Shown: piece after piece, positions 42,321 through 50,261 of the stretch
Layout: each line of letters opens with the position of its first letter
How positions within the stretch are numbered: position 1 is the first letter of the stretch
Assembly (NCBI GenBank): GCA_041402045.1
Contig: JAWKSZ010000021.1
Span: forward strand, 47,463 to 111,462
Direction of reading: 5' to 3'
Length of the DNA stretch: 64,000 nt
From: JAGQRJ01 sp041402045
GTDB lineage: Bacteria; Planctomycetota; J058
Notes under the pieces: generated by a model
Told to the model about the DNA's origin: nothing
What the model saw: only the letters and a program-made list of their open reading frames with translations
Databases searched by the model: none
Position numbers and translations under genes: made by a program

Positions 42321-43454
42321 CTAGTCGAGGCTAAGCGGCATGACCAGATACAGATACGAGCCGTCGTCCCGGCGCTCGCGGATCACCGCGGCGCTCTGGG
42401 GGTCCTTCAGCTCGATCGTGGTCTCGGCCCAGTCGACGACGCGGAGCATGTCGACGAAGTACTGCGGGTTGAACCCGATCTCCAGCGGATCGCCGGGGTA
42501 GTCCAGCGGCAACGAGACCCGGGTCTCGCCGATCTCGGGGATCCGCGAGGTGAGCTCGAGCCCCTCCTCGTGGAAGCGGAAGCGCACCGCGAGGCTGTCC
42601 TTCGTCCCCAGGAGCGCAGCGCGCCGCAGCGCGTGCACGAAGGCCTCGCGGCTGACGGTGACCTTCAGGTCCTGCTCCGGCGGCACCACGTCCTCGTAGG
42701 GCGGGAAGTGCCCCTCGATCAGCCGCGCCGAGAGCACGGCCCGGGCGGTGCGGAAGTGGACGCGAGAGGACTCCACGCGCACCTCGACCGTCTCCTCCCC
42801 CGCCATGAGGCGTTGGAGCAGGGTCATGGCCTGGGTGGGGACCACGACGAACACCTGCTCCGGGTGCTCCTGCTCCAGCCCGCGCTCGCAGAGCGCCATG
42901 CGCTTGCCGTCGGTGGCGACCAGCCGCAGCCGCTTGCCGCGGAGGTCGATCAGGATCCCGTTCATGGCGTAGCGGGTCTTCTCCGCGTGGGTCGCGAAGT
43001 GCGTGCGCTGGATCATGCGGATCAGCTCCGCCGCGCCGAGGGTGAAGCTCCCCTGCTCGTTCCAGTCGCCGAGCTCGGGGTAGTCGTCGGGCTCCTCGCC
43101 CATGACGTGGAACCGGCTGTCGGGGCTCGTGATCACGCAGCCCTGGCGTTGATCGGCCTCGAGGGTCACCTCCTCGCCCGCGAGCTCGCGCAGGATCTGC
43201 TGCAGCCGCGACGCGTTGACCAGGAGCTTGCCCTCGCGCTCGACGGTGACCCGCTCGACGACGACCCGCACCGAGAGGTCGAGGTCCGACCCGGTGACCC
43301 GCACCACGCCGTCGGTGGCTTCGAGCAGGAGGTTCTGCAGCACCTGCCGCGGGCTCTTGGAGGGGGCGACGGTCGCCGCCACCGCCACCGCGTCCGCCAG
43401 CTCGGTCGCGTCGCCGCGCAGCGACAGGCAAGAGGTTTCCGTTGCGGTACCCAT
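42321..43454 (-). CDS. dnaN: DNA polymerase III beta subunit (sliding clamp)
   Basis: 377 residues with the three-domain clamp pattern: domain 1 with DGVVRVTGSDLDLSVRV and LLVNASRLQQILREL; domain 2 from EQGSFTLGAAELIRMIQRTH with ILIDLRGKRLRLVATDGKRM; domain 3 ending with NPQYFVDMLRVVDWAETTIE and the C-terminal VIRERRDDGSYLYLVMPLSL. The clamp encircles DNA and tethers polymerase III and repair factors. It lies downstream of dnaA across a ~950-bp gap and upstream of dciA on the same strand. The N-terminal MGTATETSCLSLRGDATELA is slightly longer than the usual start; the next plausible ATG is far downstream, so 43454 is kept. Confidence 0.96.
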   Translation of the reverse strand: MGTATETSCLSLRGDATELADAVAVAATVAPSKSPRQVLQNLLLEATDGVVRVTGSDLDLSVRVVVERVTVEREGKLLVNASRLQQILRELAGEEVTLEADQRQGCVITSPDSRFHVMGEEPDDYPELGDWNEQGSFTLGAAELIRMIQRTHFATHAEKTRYAMNGILIDLRGKRLRLVATDGKRMALCERGLEQEHPEQVFVVVPTQAMTLLQRLMAGEETVEVRVESSRVHFRTARAVLSARLIEGHFPPYEDVVPPEQDLKVTVSREAFVHALRRAALLGTKDSLAVRFRFHEEGLELTSRIPEIGETRVSLPLDYPGDPLEIGFNPQYFVDMLRVVDWAETTIELKDPQSAAVIRERRDDGSYLYLVMPLSLD

Positions 43455-44402
43455 GGCACCCTCCTCGTAGCGAAGCGGTCAGCGTAGATCCGTCGTCCGA
43501 CAGGACGCGGTCGTTGGCGAGGCAGCGCAGCGGCGCTCGTCCAGTGCGAGGATTCTAGCGAGAAGGCCAGCTCGGTCGAAAGCGAAAACGTTCGCTGAAG
43601 CACACGACGCCTGGGCTCCAGCGGACCCTCTGTCTTTCCTAGCCTAAGATGAGAACCATCTTCTTCTCTCTTCCCTAGAGCTTGCAGTTCGGTGCATAAC
43701 TCGGCGAAGCCATCGCGACGGGTGAGACAGGTGTGTCGCTTAGCGCGAAGAACCCCTCCCTCGGAGCCGTGGACAAGATGGTTCGAGCGCAGGGAGAACC
43801 GCGCCGACTGCTCACGTTCCACCACAGAGCGATGAGCGCACGCCGTCGTCGAGCGTCTGGTTGTCCAGGGAAGCTGAAAGCCAGCGGCGGGTTCTTCGAC
43901 CCGGCTCTCAGACACTTCTCCACCCTCCACGAAAAAGCGAGCGGGCAGCACTCCACGCGTTCTCCCGGAGCTAACGAAAACGGCGCCGTCACCGAAGCGT
44001 ACAAGCCGCTCGTGCCGAGGCCCTGGGCGAGCACGCGTCCCCGCCTCGCGCCCGGCTCCGGCCGCGCGAGCCGTCCCGGGGGGTGAGCGGAGGCGTCTGT
44101 CGTGCATTCGATTACGCAACCCTCGCGGGCCAAGCGCTCGGTGTGAACAACTCGCGGCTGTGATGTGGGAGGGCTCCGCAACTCGTTGCCGGTTCGGTCC
44201 TGAGGCGAACGCGAAGCGCAACACGGCGCTGGGGAGAGGGCCTGGAATACCCCGATCGAGGCACACGGCGCCTGGATCAGGCGACGGAGCGCACGACGCA
44301 GGGCAAAGGCGCGCAGCGGCCGAGGACGGGCCGGCGCGGGACACGGAGTCCTCAGAGGGGCGCCAGGGAGGCGCGGGAGCGCAGGCGCGGGGCAGGCCCG
44401 AG
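43455..44402. other. oriC: candidate replication origin (oriC) between dnaA and dnaN
   Basis: A 948-bp gene-free gap between dnaA and dnaN, a common oriC site. I find three sequences one mismatch from a DnaA box, all in the same orientation on the minus strand: TTATGCACC (43691-43699), TTGTCCACG (43768-43776) and TTGTTCACA (44142-44150). Weaker TTGTCCAGG lies at 43861-43869. The least GC-rich stretch is around 43638-43680 (AGCCTAAGATGAGAACCATC, then a pyrimidine tract), a possible unwinding element directly beside the first box. There is a short inverted repeat AGCGAA/TTCGCT at 43581-43596. The boxes are few and sparse, so the call is tentative. Promoters for dnaN should also lie here. Confidence 0.5.
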
Positions 44403-45840
44403 CTAGCGGGAGGCGCGGAGCTGCTTGGCCTCACGGCGCAGCTCCTCGAGCATGCGGGCGAACTCAGGGTCCTTGAGGACCCGGTCCTCCATGCGCTCGA
44501 TCGCGTAGATCACGGTGGTGTGATCGCGGCCGCCGAAGTGGGCGCCAATGTCCGAGAGCGTGAGGTCGGTCAGCTCGCGGGCGAGGTACATGCACACCTG
44601 GCGCGGGAGCGCGATCTTCTTGGTGCGCTTCTTGGACTGCATGTCCGAGAGCTTGACCTGCAGCCGGGCCACGACCACGTCGCAGATATCCTGCATGGTG
44701 ACGCGGTTCGACTCCTGGCCGAGCATGTCGCCCAGGATCTGCTGGGCGAAGTTCACGTCGATCGGGCAGTTCATGAGCGAGGCGGTGCCCACGAGGCGGT
44801 TGATCGCGCCCTCGACCTCGCGAATGTTGCTGTCGATCCGGGCCGCAATGAACTTGACGACGTCGTCAGGCAGGCGCGTGCCCTTGGCCTCGGCCTTCTT
44901 CTTGACGATCGCGGCGCGGGTCTCGAACTCCGGGGGGTCGATCCGGGCCACCAGGCCCCACTTGAAGCGCGACACCAGGCGATCTTCCAGGGTCGGGATC
45001 TCCGACGGGGCGCAGTCCGCGCTGAGAATGATCTGCTTCTGGGCGTTGTTGAGCGTATTGAAGGTGTGGAAGAACTCCTCCTGGATCCGCTCCTTGTCCG
45101 CCAGGAAGTGGATGTCGTCGATCACCAGCACGTCGACGTTGCGGTACTTGTAGCGGAACTGCTCGAGCTCGCCGTCCTTGACCGCCTCGATGAACCGGTT
45201 GACGAAGTCCTCGCAGGCCAGGTAGAGGATCTTGGCCCGGGGCTTGCCCTCCCGCGCGAGCAGCGAGTGGCAGATCCCCTGCAGGAGGTGGGTCTTGCCC
45301 AGGCCCACCGCGCTGTGAATGAACAGCGGGTTGTAGGTGCGCCCGGGGGACTCGGCCACGGCCAGCGCGGCGGCGTGGGCCAGGCGGTTGTTGGGCCCGA
45401 CGATGAACGTCTCCGAACTTGTAGTCGTCCTTGAGCTGGATCGTGGAGTCGTGCTCCAGGTAGCCCGTGGACGGGAGCGACGGCGTGAGGGGCGCGGCCA
45501 CCGTGGAGGTCGTGGGGGTCGGGGCGCTGCTGCTCTCACCCGCGCCGTTCGGCTCGGCCTCGGGGAGGTCGGAGGCCTCGCGCTGGGTGATCAGGAGCTC
45601 GGGGGTCAGCTTGCGCTCGTAGGCCTCCTCGATCGCCTCCGCCAGGGTGTGCAGGAGCTCGGAGTCCTCGATCCACTTCTTGACGAACTGGTTGGGCGTG
45701 CCGATCTTCAGCACGTCCTCGTCGAGCTCGACGAACTCCAGGTTCTTGAACCAGGTCTCGTAGATCGGGCGCTTGGTGCGTTGCTGAATGATCTCCAACA
45801 GGGCGTTGAACTGGGGATCGACAGCCTCGGCTTGTGACAC
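44403..45840 (-). CDS. dnaA: chromosomal replication initiator DnaA, with one apparent frameshift
   Basis: About 478 residues when joined. GTG 45840 (VSQAEAVDPQ) follows GGAAAGGA. Domain I: FNALLEIIQQRTKRPIYETW and FVKKWIEDSELLHTLAEAIE. After a Ser/Thr/Pro-rich linker the frame from 45840 reads QLKDDYKFGDVHRRAQ, while the frame open to 44403 reads ETFIVGPNNRLAHAAALAVA. Removing one base of the CC pair at 45413-45414 (a G on the coding strand) joins them as KDDYKFETFIVGPNNR, the normal sequence. Walker A SAVGLGKTHLLQ, Walker B VLVIDDIHFLADKERIQ, box VII-like RLVSRFKWGLVARIDPPEFE, and domain IV signature GGRDHTTVIYAIERM are intact. Since dnaA is essential, a consensus error is by far the best explanation. 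Confidence 0.93.
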
Positions 45841-46062
45841 ACGCAGATCCTTTCCCCGGAGCCCCACACCGGGGTTGGCGCGGTTCGTGAAAGTGCCTGA
45901 ACCGCACGACTCATCAAGCTGATAGGAGGTGGATGGGACGGCTCCCGCGCCGTCGTGCGCCAAGGGTAGCAAGCCATCCGGGGGGATGCCAGTTCCCGTT
46001 GCGCACCCGGCGCAACTCCGCGCGAGCTTTGCGTTAGGCTCGCGGACAGGCAGGATAGAACC
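45841..46062. promoter_or_regulatory. divergent intergenic region between dnaA and the bifunctional nuclease gene
   Basis: 222 bp that must carry the dnaA promoter (minus strand) and that of the 46063 gene (plus strand). I see no near-consensus DnaA boxes and no strong -35/-10 pair. On the minus strand the dnaA ribosome site GGAAAGGA is clear at its edge. CCCCGGAGCCCCACACCGGGG (about 45855-45875) can form a small hairpin in the dnaA leader. Confidence 0.4.
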
Positions 46063-46461
46063 ATGGTTCCCGTTCGACTCGCCAACGTGATCGTCGATGA
46101 ACAAGCCTACGCGCAGCAGCTCCGCCTGCAGGAGGAGGGGGGTCCGCGCACGTTCACGATCCTGATCGGGCTGTTCGAGGCCCTCGCGATCCAGCACGCC
46201 CTCGACGAGGCCGGCGAGCGCCCGCTGACCCACCGCCTGCTGCTCGACGCGATCGGCGCCCTGGGAGCCAGCCTCGAGCGGGTGGTGATCGACGACGTCG
46301 AGCGCGGCCCCAAGGGCGACACCTTCTTCGCCAAGCTCGTCCTGGACCAGGGCGGCCGCCAGCTCAAGATCGACTGCCGCCCCTCCGACGGGATCGCGGT
46401 CGGCGTGCACGCCGGGGTCTCCTTCTACGTGACCGAGAAGGTCATGGACGCGGTAAGCTGA
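46063..46461 (+). CDS. bifunctional nuclease (BFN/DUF151) family protein
   Basis: 132 residues. The BFN-family pattern is visible: PRTFTILIGLFEALAIQHAL (the family's LxIxIGxxEAxAI), RPLTHRLLLDAIGALGASLE, RVVIDDVERGPKGDTFFAKL and QLKIDCRPSDGIAVGVHAG (the family's hallmark DxRPSDAIALA), ending SFYVTEKVMDAV. Family knowledge: a small DUF151 domain with nuclease activity reported for some members; many are stand-alone and of unclear role. Cytoplasmic. ATG 46063 fits the family start. Divergent from dnaA, with two serine tRNAs immediately downstream. Confidence 0.88.
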   Translation: MVPVRLANVIVDEQAYAQQLRLQEEGGPRTFTILIGLFEALAIQHALDEAGERPLTHRLLLDAIGALGASLERVVIDDVERGPKGDTFFAKLVLDQGGRQLKIDCRPSDGIAVGVHAGVSFYVTEKVMDAVS

Positions 46462-46471
46462 GCCCTCCACG

Positions 46472-46556
46472 GGAGAGTTGGCAGAGCGGTCGAATGCACC
46501 GGTTTTGAAAACCGGCGTCCCTCACGGGACCGGGGGTTCAAATCCCTCACTCTCCG
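46472..46556 (+). tRNA. tRNA-Ser (anticodon UGA)
   Basis: 85-nt cloverleaf with a long variable arm. Acceptor stem GGAGAGT (46472-46478) pairs with ACTCTCC (46549-46555), discriminator G at 46556. Anticodon stem-loop GGTTT-TGA-AAACC. T-arm GGGGGTTCAAATCCC. CCA is not encoded. The gene starts 10 bases after the bifunctional nuclease stop. A GC-rich hairpin without T-run (46561-46583, GGGGGGCC/GGCCCCCC) follows. Confidence 0.95.
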
Positions 46557-46651
46557 TCTCGGGGGGCCTCCTGGGCCCCCCGGGCGCCTTCCGGAGGCCG
46601 CGTCCACTTCGCGCTGGTCGCCCCAGGTTGGAGTGGTAGACTGTCCGGCCA

Positions 46652-46742
46652 GGAGAGATGGCAGAGTGGTCGATCGCGACGGCTTGCTAAGCCGTTGAGT
46701 GGGTATCAACCCGCTCCGGGGGTTCGAATCCCCCTCTCTCCG
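46652..46742 (+). tRNA. tRNA-Ser (anticodon GCU)
   Basis: 91-nt cloverleaf with a long variable arm (TGAGTGGGTATCAACCCGCTC). Acceptor GGAGAGA (46652-46658) pairs with TCTCTCC (46735-46741), discriminator G. Anticodon stem-loop GGCTT-GCT-AAGCC. T-arm CGGGGGTTCGAATCCCCC. CCA is not encoded. Followed by an intrinsic terminator at 46755. Confidence 0.95.
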
Positions 46743-46754
46743 TGACCGCTAACG

Positions 46755-46782
46755 GCCCGGGTGCTCAGCACCCGGGCGTTTT
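46755..46782 (+). terminator. intrinsic terminator after tRNA-Ser(GCU)
   Basis: Perfect 10-bp stem GCCCGGGTGC / GCACCCGGGC with a 3-nt loop, followed by GTTTT. A textbook Rho-independent terminator for the tRNA transcript. Confidence 0.9.
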
Positions 46783-46843
46783 GCTTTGGGGCGGCTTGAC
46801 GACCTTTCACAGGGCGTATCCGAGCCGCGCGTATCATGGGGCC

Positions 46844-47254
46844 GTGAGCTCCCCCCACCTGCACCTCCTGGGCTGCGCCGCGTCGATCCTGCTCGCGGGC
46901 TGCGTCGAGCGCGAGCTCGTGGTGCACACCCAGCCGCCCGGCGCGCGGGTCTACGTCGACGGGGTCGACCGCGGGGACGCCGGCGCCGAGGGGCTCGCCG
47001 TGCCCTTCGAGCACTACGGGACCCGGGAGGTCGTGGTGCGCCTGGCTGGCCACGAGCCCGCGCGACGCATGGTCGAGCTCGAGGCCCCCTGGTGGCAGGC
47101 CTTTCCCCTGGACCTGGTCACCGACGTGCTGTGGCCGGGGACGATCCACGACGACCACGAGGTGACCCTCGAGCTGGCTCAGCGCGCCGAACCGCCGGCG
47201 CCGGCTGCGCTCGAGGCGCGCGCTCGGGCAGCCGGAGGCAGCGACGTCGAATGA
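46844..47254 (+). CDS. PEGA-domain lipoprotein
   Basis: 136 residues from GTG 46844. The hydrophobic leader (LLGCAASILLAGC) ends in a lipobox, so the protein is lipid-anchored at the cell surface. A PEGA-type domain follows directly (LVVHTQPPGARVYVDGVDRG, then GTREVVVRLAGHEPARRMVE). Such domains occur in surface proteins and often next to kinases. A short hydrophobic/aromatic patch (WWQAFPLDLVTDVLWPG) sits near residue 85. Its stop overlaps the murD ATG (ATGA at 47251-47254), so it is translationally coupled to murD. An in-frame extension back into the tRNA was rejected. Confidence 0.8.
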   Translation: MSSPHLHLLGCAASILLAGCVERELVVHTQPPGARVYVDGVDRGDAGAEGLAVPFEHYGTREVVVRLAGHEPARRMVELEAPWWQAFPLDLVTDVLWPGTIHDDHEVTLELAQRAEPPAPAALEARARAAGGSDVE

Positions 47255-48687
47255 TCCGTGACGGGAAGCTGGTGATCGAGCCCGGGGCTCGCGTCACCGT
47301 ATGGGGGCTCGGGAGCTTCGGCGGCGGCGCGTCGGTGGTGCGCCGCCTGCTCGCCCGCGGGGCCCAGGTGACCGTGACCGACCTCAAGCCCCAGGACGCG
47401 CTGGCGCGCTCGGTCGAGAGCCTGGCGGGCTGCGACGTGCGCTGGGTCCTGGGGGAGCACCGCGAGGAGGACCTCCTCGGCGCCGACCTGGTGGTGCGAA
47501 ACCCCGCGATCCCCCCGTCGGTGGGCTGGCTGCGCCGGATCCGCGAGGCGGGGGTGCCCCTGACCTCGGAGGTCGCCCTCGCGCTCCAGGACCTGCGCGC
47601 GCCCTACGTCATGGTCACCGGCTCCAAGGGCAAGACCACGACCGCGACCCTGGCCGGGGCCATGCTCCAGGGCGCGCTGGTCGCCGGGAACAACGAGCGC
47701 GCGCTGAGCGAGGCGATCGACGGGCTCGACGCCTCGGCCCGGGTCGTGCTCGAGGTCTCGAGCTTCATGGCGCACCTCCTGGCCGACGCGCGGGCCAGCG
47801 GCGTCGCGTTGCCCGCGCCGCGGGCGGTGGCGATCACCTCCCTCGAGCCCGAGCACCTCAACTGGCACGGGACCCTCGAGGCCTACTACGGCGACAAGCT
47901 CTCGCTGCTCGACCTCGGCGGGCGCGCGCTGATCCCCAGCGGGCACCCGGAGGTCGAGCGCCAGCTCGCGGGGCGGGCCGTGCACCGGGTCTCGACCGCG
48001 GGGCCCGGACCCGACGTCGTGGCCTGGCTCGAGGACGGCGCGGTGTGGGCGCGGGAGCCCGAGGGCGAGCCCGAGCGCCTGTTCGCCCGCGACGAGCTGC
48101 GCTTGCTCGGCGAGCACAACCTGGCCAACGCGCTCCTGGGCGTGGCCCTGGCCCGGAGCCTGGGGGCCAGCGCCGACGAGGTCGCCCGCGGCGCTCGCGG
48201 GTTCACGCCCCTGGCCCACCGCCTGGAGATCGTGGCCACCGACGCCCGGGGCGTGCGCTTCGTGAACGACTCCACCGCGACCACCCCCAGCGCGGCGATC
48301 GCGTCCTTGCGCGCGGTGGGCGAGCCCGCGGTCCTGCTCGCGGGCGGCTCGGACAAGGGCGTGGACTACGCGCCCCTGGGCGCGGCAGCCGCCGACGCCC
48401 ACGCGGTGGTGTGCCTGGGCGAGATCGGCGAGCGGATCGCGCAGGCCGCCGAAGCGCGCCTGGCGGAGAGCGGCGGCGCGGGGCGCGTGCTGCGCGCGAG
48501 CACCTTCGACGACGCCTTCGCCCAAGCCCACGCCGCCTGCCCTCCCGGGGGCACGGTGCTCCTCGCCCCGGGGACCGCGAGCTACGACATGTTCCCCAAC
48601 TTCAAGGCGCGGGGAGAGCGCTTCCGAACCCTGGCGGAGGCCGCCTCCCGGGGCCAGAGTGGGGCGGGAGGCGCCGCGCAGGGGTGA
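47251..48687 (+). CDS. murD: UDP-N-acetylmuramoyl-L-alanine--D-glutamate ligase
   Basis: 478 residues. MurD adds D-glutamate to UDP-MurNAc-Ala in peptidoglycan synthesis. Motifs: N-terminal Rossmann-like VTVWGLGSFGGGASVVRRLL; ATP loop VMVTGSKGKTTTATLAG; EHLNWHGTLEAYYGDK; HNLANALLGVALARSLG; HRLEIVATDARGVRFVNDST; and the C-terminal domain VLLAPGTASYDMFPNFKARG. Motif order and length fit MurD best among Mur ligases. ATG overlaps the previous stop, and its own stop overlaps the GTG of the following regulator. No other mur or division genes are nearby, so this is an isolated cell-wall gene in an unusual operon. Confidence 0.93.
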   Translation: MIRDGKLVIEPGARVTVWGLGSFGGGASVVRRLLARGAQVTVTDLKPQDALARSVESLAGCDVRWVLGEHREEDLLGADLVVRNPAIPPSVGWLRRIREAGVPLTSEVALALQDLRAPYVMVTGSKGKTTTATLAGAMLQGALVAGNNERALSEAIDGLDASARVVLEVSSFMAHLLADARASGVALPAPRAVAITSLEPEHLNWHGTLEAYYGDKLSLLDLGGRALIPSGHPEVERQLAGRAVHRVSTAGPGPDVVAWLEDGAVWAREPEGEPERLFARDELRLLGEHNLANALLGVALARSLGASADEVARGARGFTPLAHRLEIVATDARGVRFVNDSTATTPSAAIASLRAVGEPAVLLAGGSDKGVDYAPLGAAAADAHAVVCLGEIGERIAQAAEARLAESGGAGRVLRASTFDDAFAQAHAACPPGGTVLLAPGTASYDMFPNFKARGERFRTLAEAASRGQSGAGGAAQG

Positions 48688-49574
48688 GCGTCAAGAGCCA
48701 GATCGGCGGGGAGATCAAGCGGCTGCGCGAGCGGCTGAGCCTCAGCTCCAAGGATCTGGCGGAGCGGGTGGGGCTCAGCCCCTCGCAAATGAGCCGGCTC
48801 GAGAGCGGCCAGCGCCGCGTCGACGCCTCGGTCCTGGCCAAGCTCGCGCGCGCCCTCGAGGTGCACCCCTCGCACTTCTTCAGCGACTTCGGCGAGACGC
48901 CGCGGCGCAAGGGCGCGGCGGCGTCGCCCCTGGGCAAGCTGATCCGCGCCGAGCGCCGCCGCAAGCACATCACCGCCGAGGAGCTCGCGCAGAAGGTCGC
49001 CAAGGGCAAGACCTTCCTCCAGGACCTGGAGAGCGGGAAGACCGACCTCGTGACCGGGGACACGCTGCTCAAGCTCGCGCGCAGCCTGAAGCTGACCCCG
49101 GAGCAGCTCCTCGACGCCCAGCGCGCCGAGATCCGCGAGCTGCGCGCGGCCTTGCGCCAGGCCGAGGGCGGGGACGGCGGGCGCGGGGTGCCGCTGCTCG
49201 AGGCCGAGGACGGCGGACTCCCCCACGAGCTGGGAGAGGACAAGCAGCTCCAGGGCGCGGAGCTCGACCGCGTGGCGGTCCCCGGGGTCCGCGGGCGGGC
49301 CTTCGCGGTTTCTTGGCGCAACGACGAAATGACCGCCCCCAGTGGGGCGTCCTTTCCCCCGGGGACCACGCTCGTGTTCAGTTGCGAGCGCGCGGCCCGG
49401 CACGAGGACTTCGTCTACGCCGTCGTCGACGGCGTGGCCACGTTTCGGCGGTTGTTCATGGACCCGGGTGGAATTCGGCTGCAGCCCCTGAACCTCAACT
49501 ACCCCCCGCGCTCGCTGGCGCGGGACGAGGTCCAGGCGCTGTTCCCGCTCTTGGCCAGTGTGGTGCCGGTATGA
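48684..49574 (+). CDS. transcriptional regulator with two HTH (XRE) domains and S24/LexA-like C-terminus
   Basis: 296 residues from GTG 48684 overlapping the murD stop. A first XRE helix-turn-helix lies at about 10-65 (IKRLRERLSLSSKDLAERVG, LSPSQMSRLESGQRRVD). A second, related one lies at about 88-140 (KLIRAERRRKHITAEELAQK, GKTFLQDLESGKTDLV). After a variable linker the C-terminal ~90 residues follow the LexA/CI S24 fold (RAFAVSWRNDEMTAPSGASF, PPGTTLVFSCE, DFVYAVVDGVATFRRLF). Where self-cleaving members have GDSM, this has NDEM, so the catalytic Ser is Glu; it is probably a dimerising, non-cleaving domain. Its stop overlaps the HNH gene start. Confidence 0.85.
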   Translation: MSVKSQIGGEIKRLRERLSLSSKDLAERVGLSPSQMSRLESGQRRVDASVLAKLARALEVHPSHFFSDFGETPRRKGAAASPLGKLIRAERRRKHITAEELAQKVAKGKTFLQDLESGKTDLVTGDTLLKLARSLKLTPEQLLDAQRAEIRELRAALRQAEGGDGGRGVPLLEAEDGGLPHELGEDKQLQGAELDRVAVPGVRGRAFAVSWRNDEMTAPSGASFPPGTTLVFSCERAARHEDFVYAVVDGVATFRRLFMDPGGIRLQPLNLNYPPRSLARDEVQALFPLLASVVPV

Positions 49575-50152
49575 ACCGCCACGCCCTGGTGTTGAACCGC
49601 AACTGGACCGCGGTGAGCACGGTCACCGTGCACGAGGCCCTGGTGCTCCTGTGCCGCGAGGCCGCGGCGGCGATCTGCCCGGAGACCTACGAGGTCTACG
49701 ACCTCGAGGCCTGGCTCGACCGCTCCCAGCTCCGCGCGCGGGAGCTCCCGCGCGAGCGCCTGGTGCGCACCCCCAACGTGGCGGTCGAGACCCCCGAGGT
49801 CGTGCTCCTGCGGCACTACGGCGGGGTGCCCCGGCTGGAGGTCAGCTTCAGCCGGCGCAACCTCTACCGCCGCGACGGCTACGCCTGCCAGTACTGCGGG
49901 CGGCGCACGAGCAACGCCGAGCTCTCGATCGACCACGTGGTCCCCCGCTCCCGCGGCGGCGAGACCTCGTGGGAGAACTGCGTGCTCGCCTGCGTGCGCT
50001 GCAACACCCAGAAGGCCAACAAGTCCCTGCGCGACTCGGGCATGCGCCTCGCGCGCGAGCCGCTGCGCCCGCGCTGGTCGGCGCTGGCCGACCTGCTCCC
50101 GTCCAAGCGGCCGGAGAGCTGGGAGAAGTTCCTGCCCAAGTCCGCGGGGTGA
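49571..50152 (+). CDS. HNH endonuclease family protein
   Basis: 193 residues from ATG 49571, overlapping the upstream stop (ATGA). The first ~95 residues (HALVLNRNWTAVSTVTVHEA; ICPETYEVYDLEAWLD) are typical of chromosomal HNH proteins of this size. The HNH core is YACQYCGRRTSNAELSIDHV, VPRSRGGETSWENCVLACVR, CNTQKANKSL, with two CxxC zinc knuckles (CQYC and CVRC) and the catalytic DHVVPRSRGG. Such stand-alone HNH proteins are widespread and of uncertain role; there are no phage genes nearby. Last gene of the coupled PEGA-murD-regulator-HNH cluster, followed by a hairpin at 50177. Confidence 0.9.
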   Translation: MNRHALVLNRNWTAVSTVTVHEALVLLCREAAAAICPETYEVYDLEAWLDRSQLRARELPRERLVRTPNVAVETPEVVLLRHYGGVPRLEVSFSRRNLYRRDGYACQYCGRRTSNAELSIDHVVPRSRGGETSWENCVLACVRCNTQKANKSLRDSGMRLAREPLRPRWSALADLLPSKRPESWEKFLPKSAG

Positions 50153-50176
50153 GGGGCCCCTCGAACCAAGCGCAGC

Positions 50177-50200
50177 GGGGCGCGGATTGCTCCGCGCCCC
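50177..50200. terminator. hairpin between the convergent HNH and OmpA-type genes
   Basis: Perfect 10-bp stem GGGGCGCGGA / TCCGCGCCCC with a TTGC loop, 25 bases after the HNH stop and 62 before the convergent stop. No T-run on either side. Probably a bidirectional terminator. Confidence 0.6.
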
Positions 50201-50261
50201 GGCTGGATCTCGTCGATTGCCCGCGGGCGAGTCGAACGAGCACCGTTGTGTCGTCAGCCGC

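Noticed and set aside
39464..42334. 956-codon plus-strand open frame
   Set aside because: Antisense to gyrB and dciA; the composition is a shadow and no domain is visible.
45405..45420. Programmed frameshifting in dnaA
   Set aside because: No slippery heptamer or downstream structure was seen, and one inserted base explains the break; other genes nearby show similar errors.
46472..50152. Integrated element at the serine tRNAs (regulator and HNH nuclease downstream)
   Set aside because: No integrase and no repeat of the tRNA 3' end; murD is a core gene and the cluster is translationally coupled.
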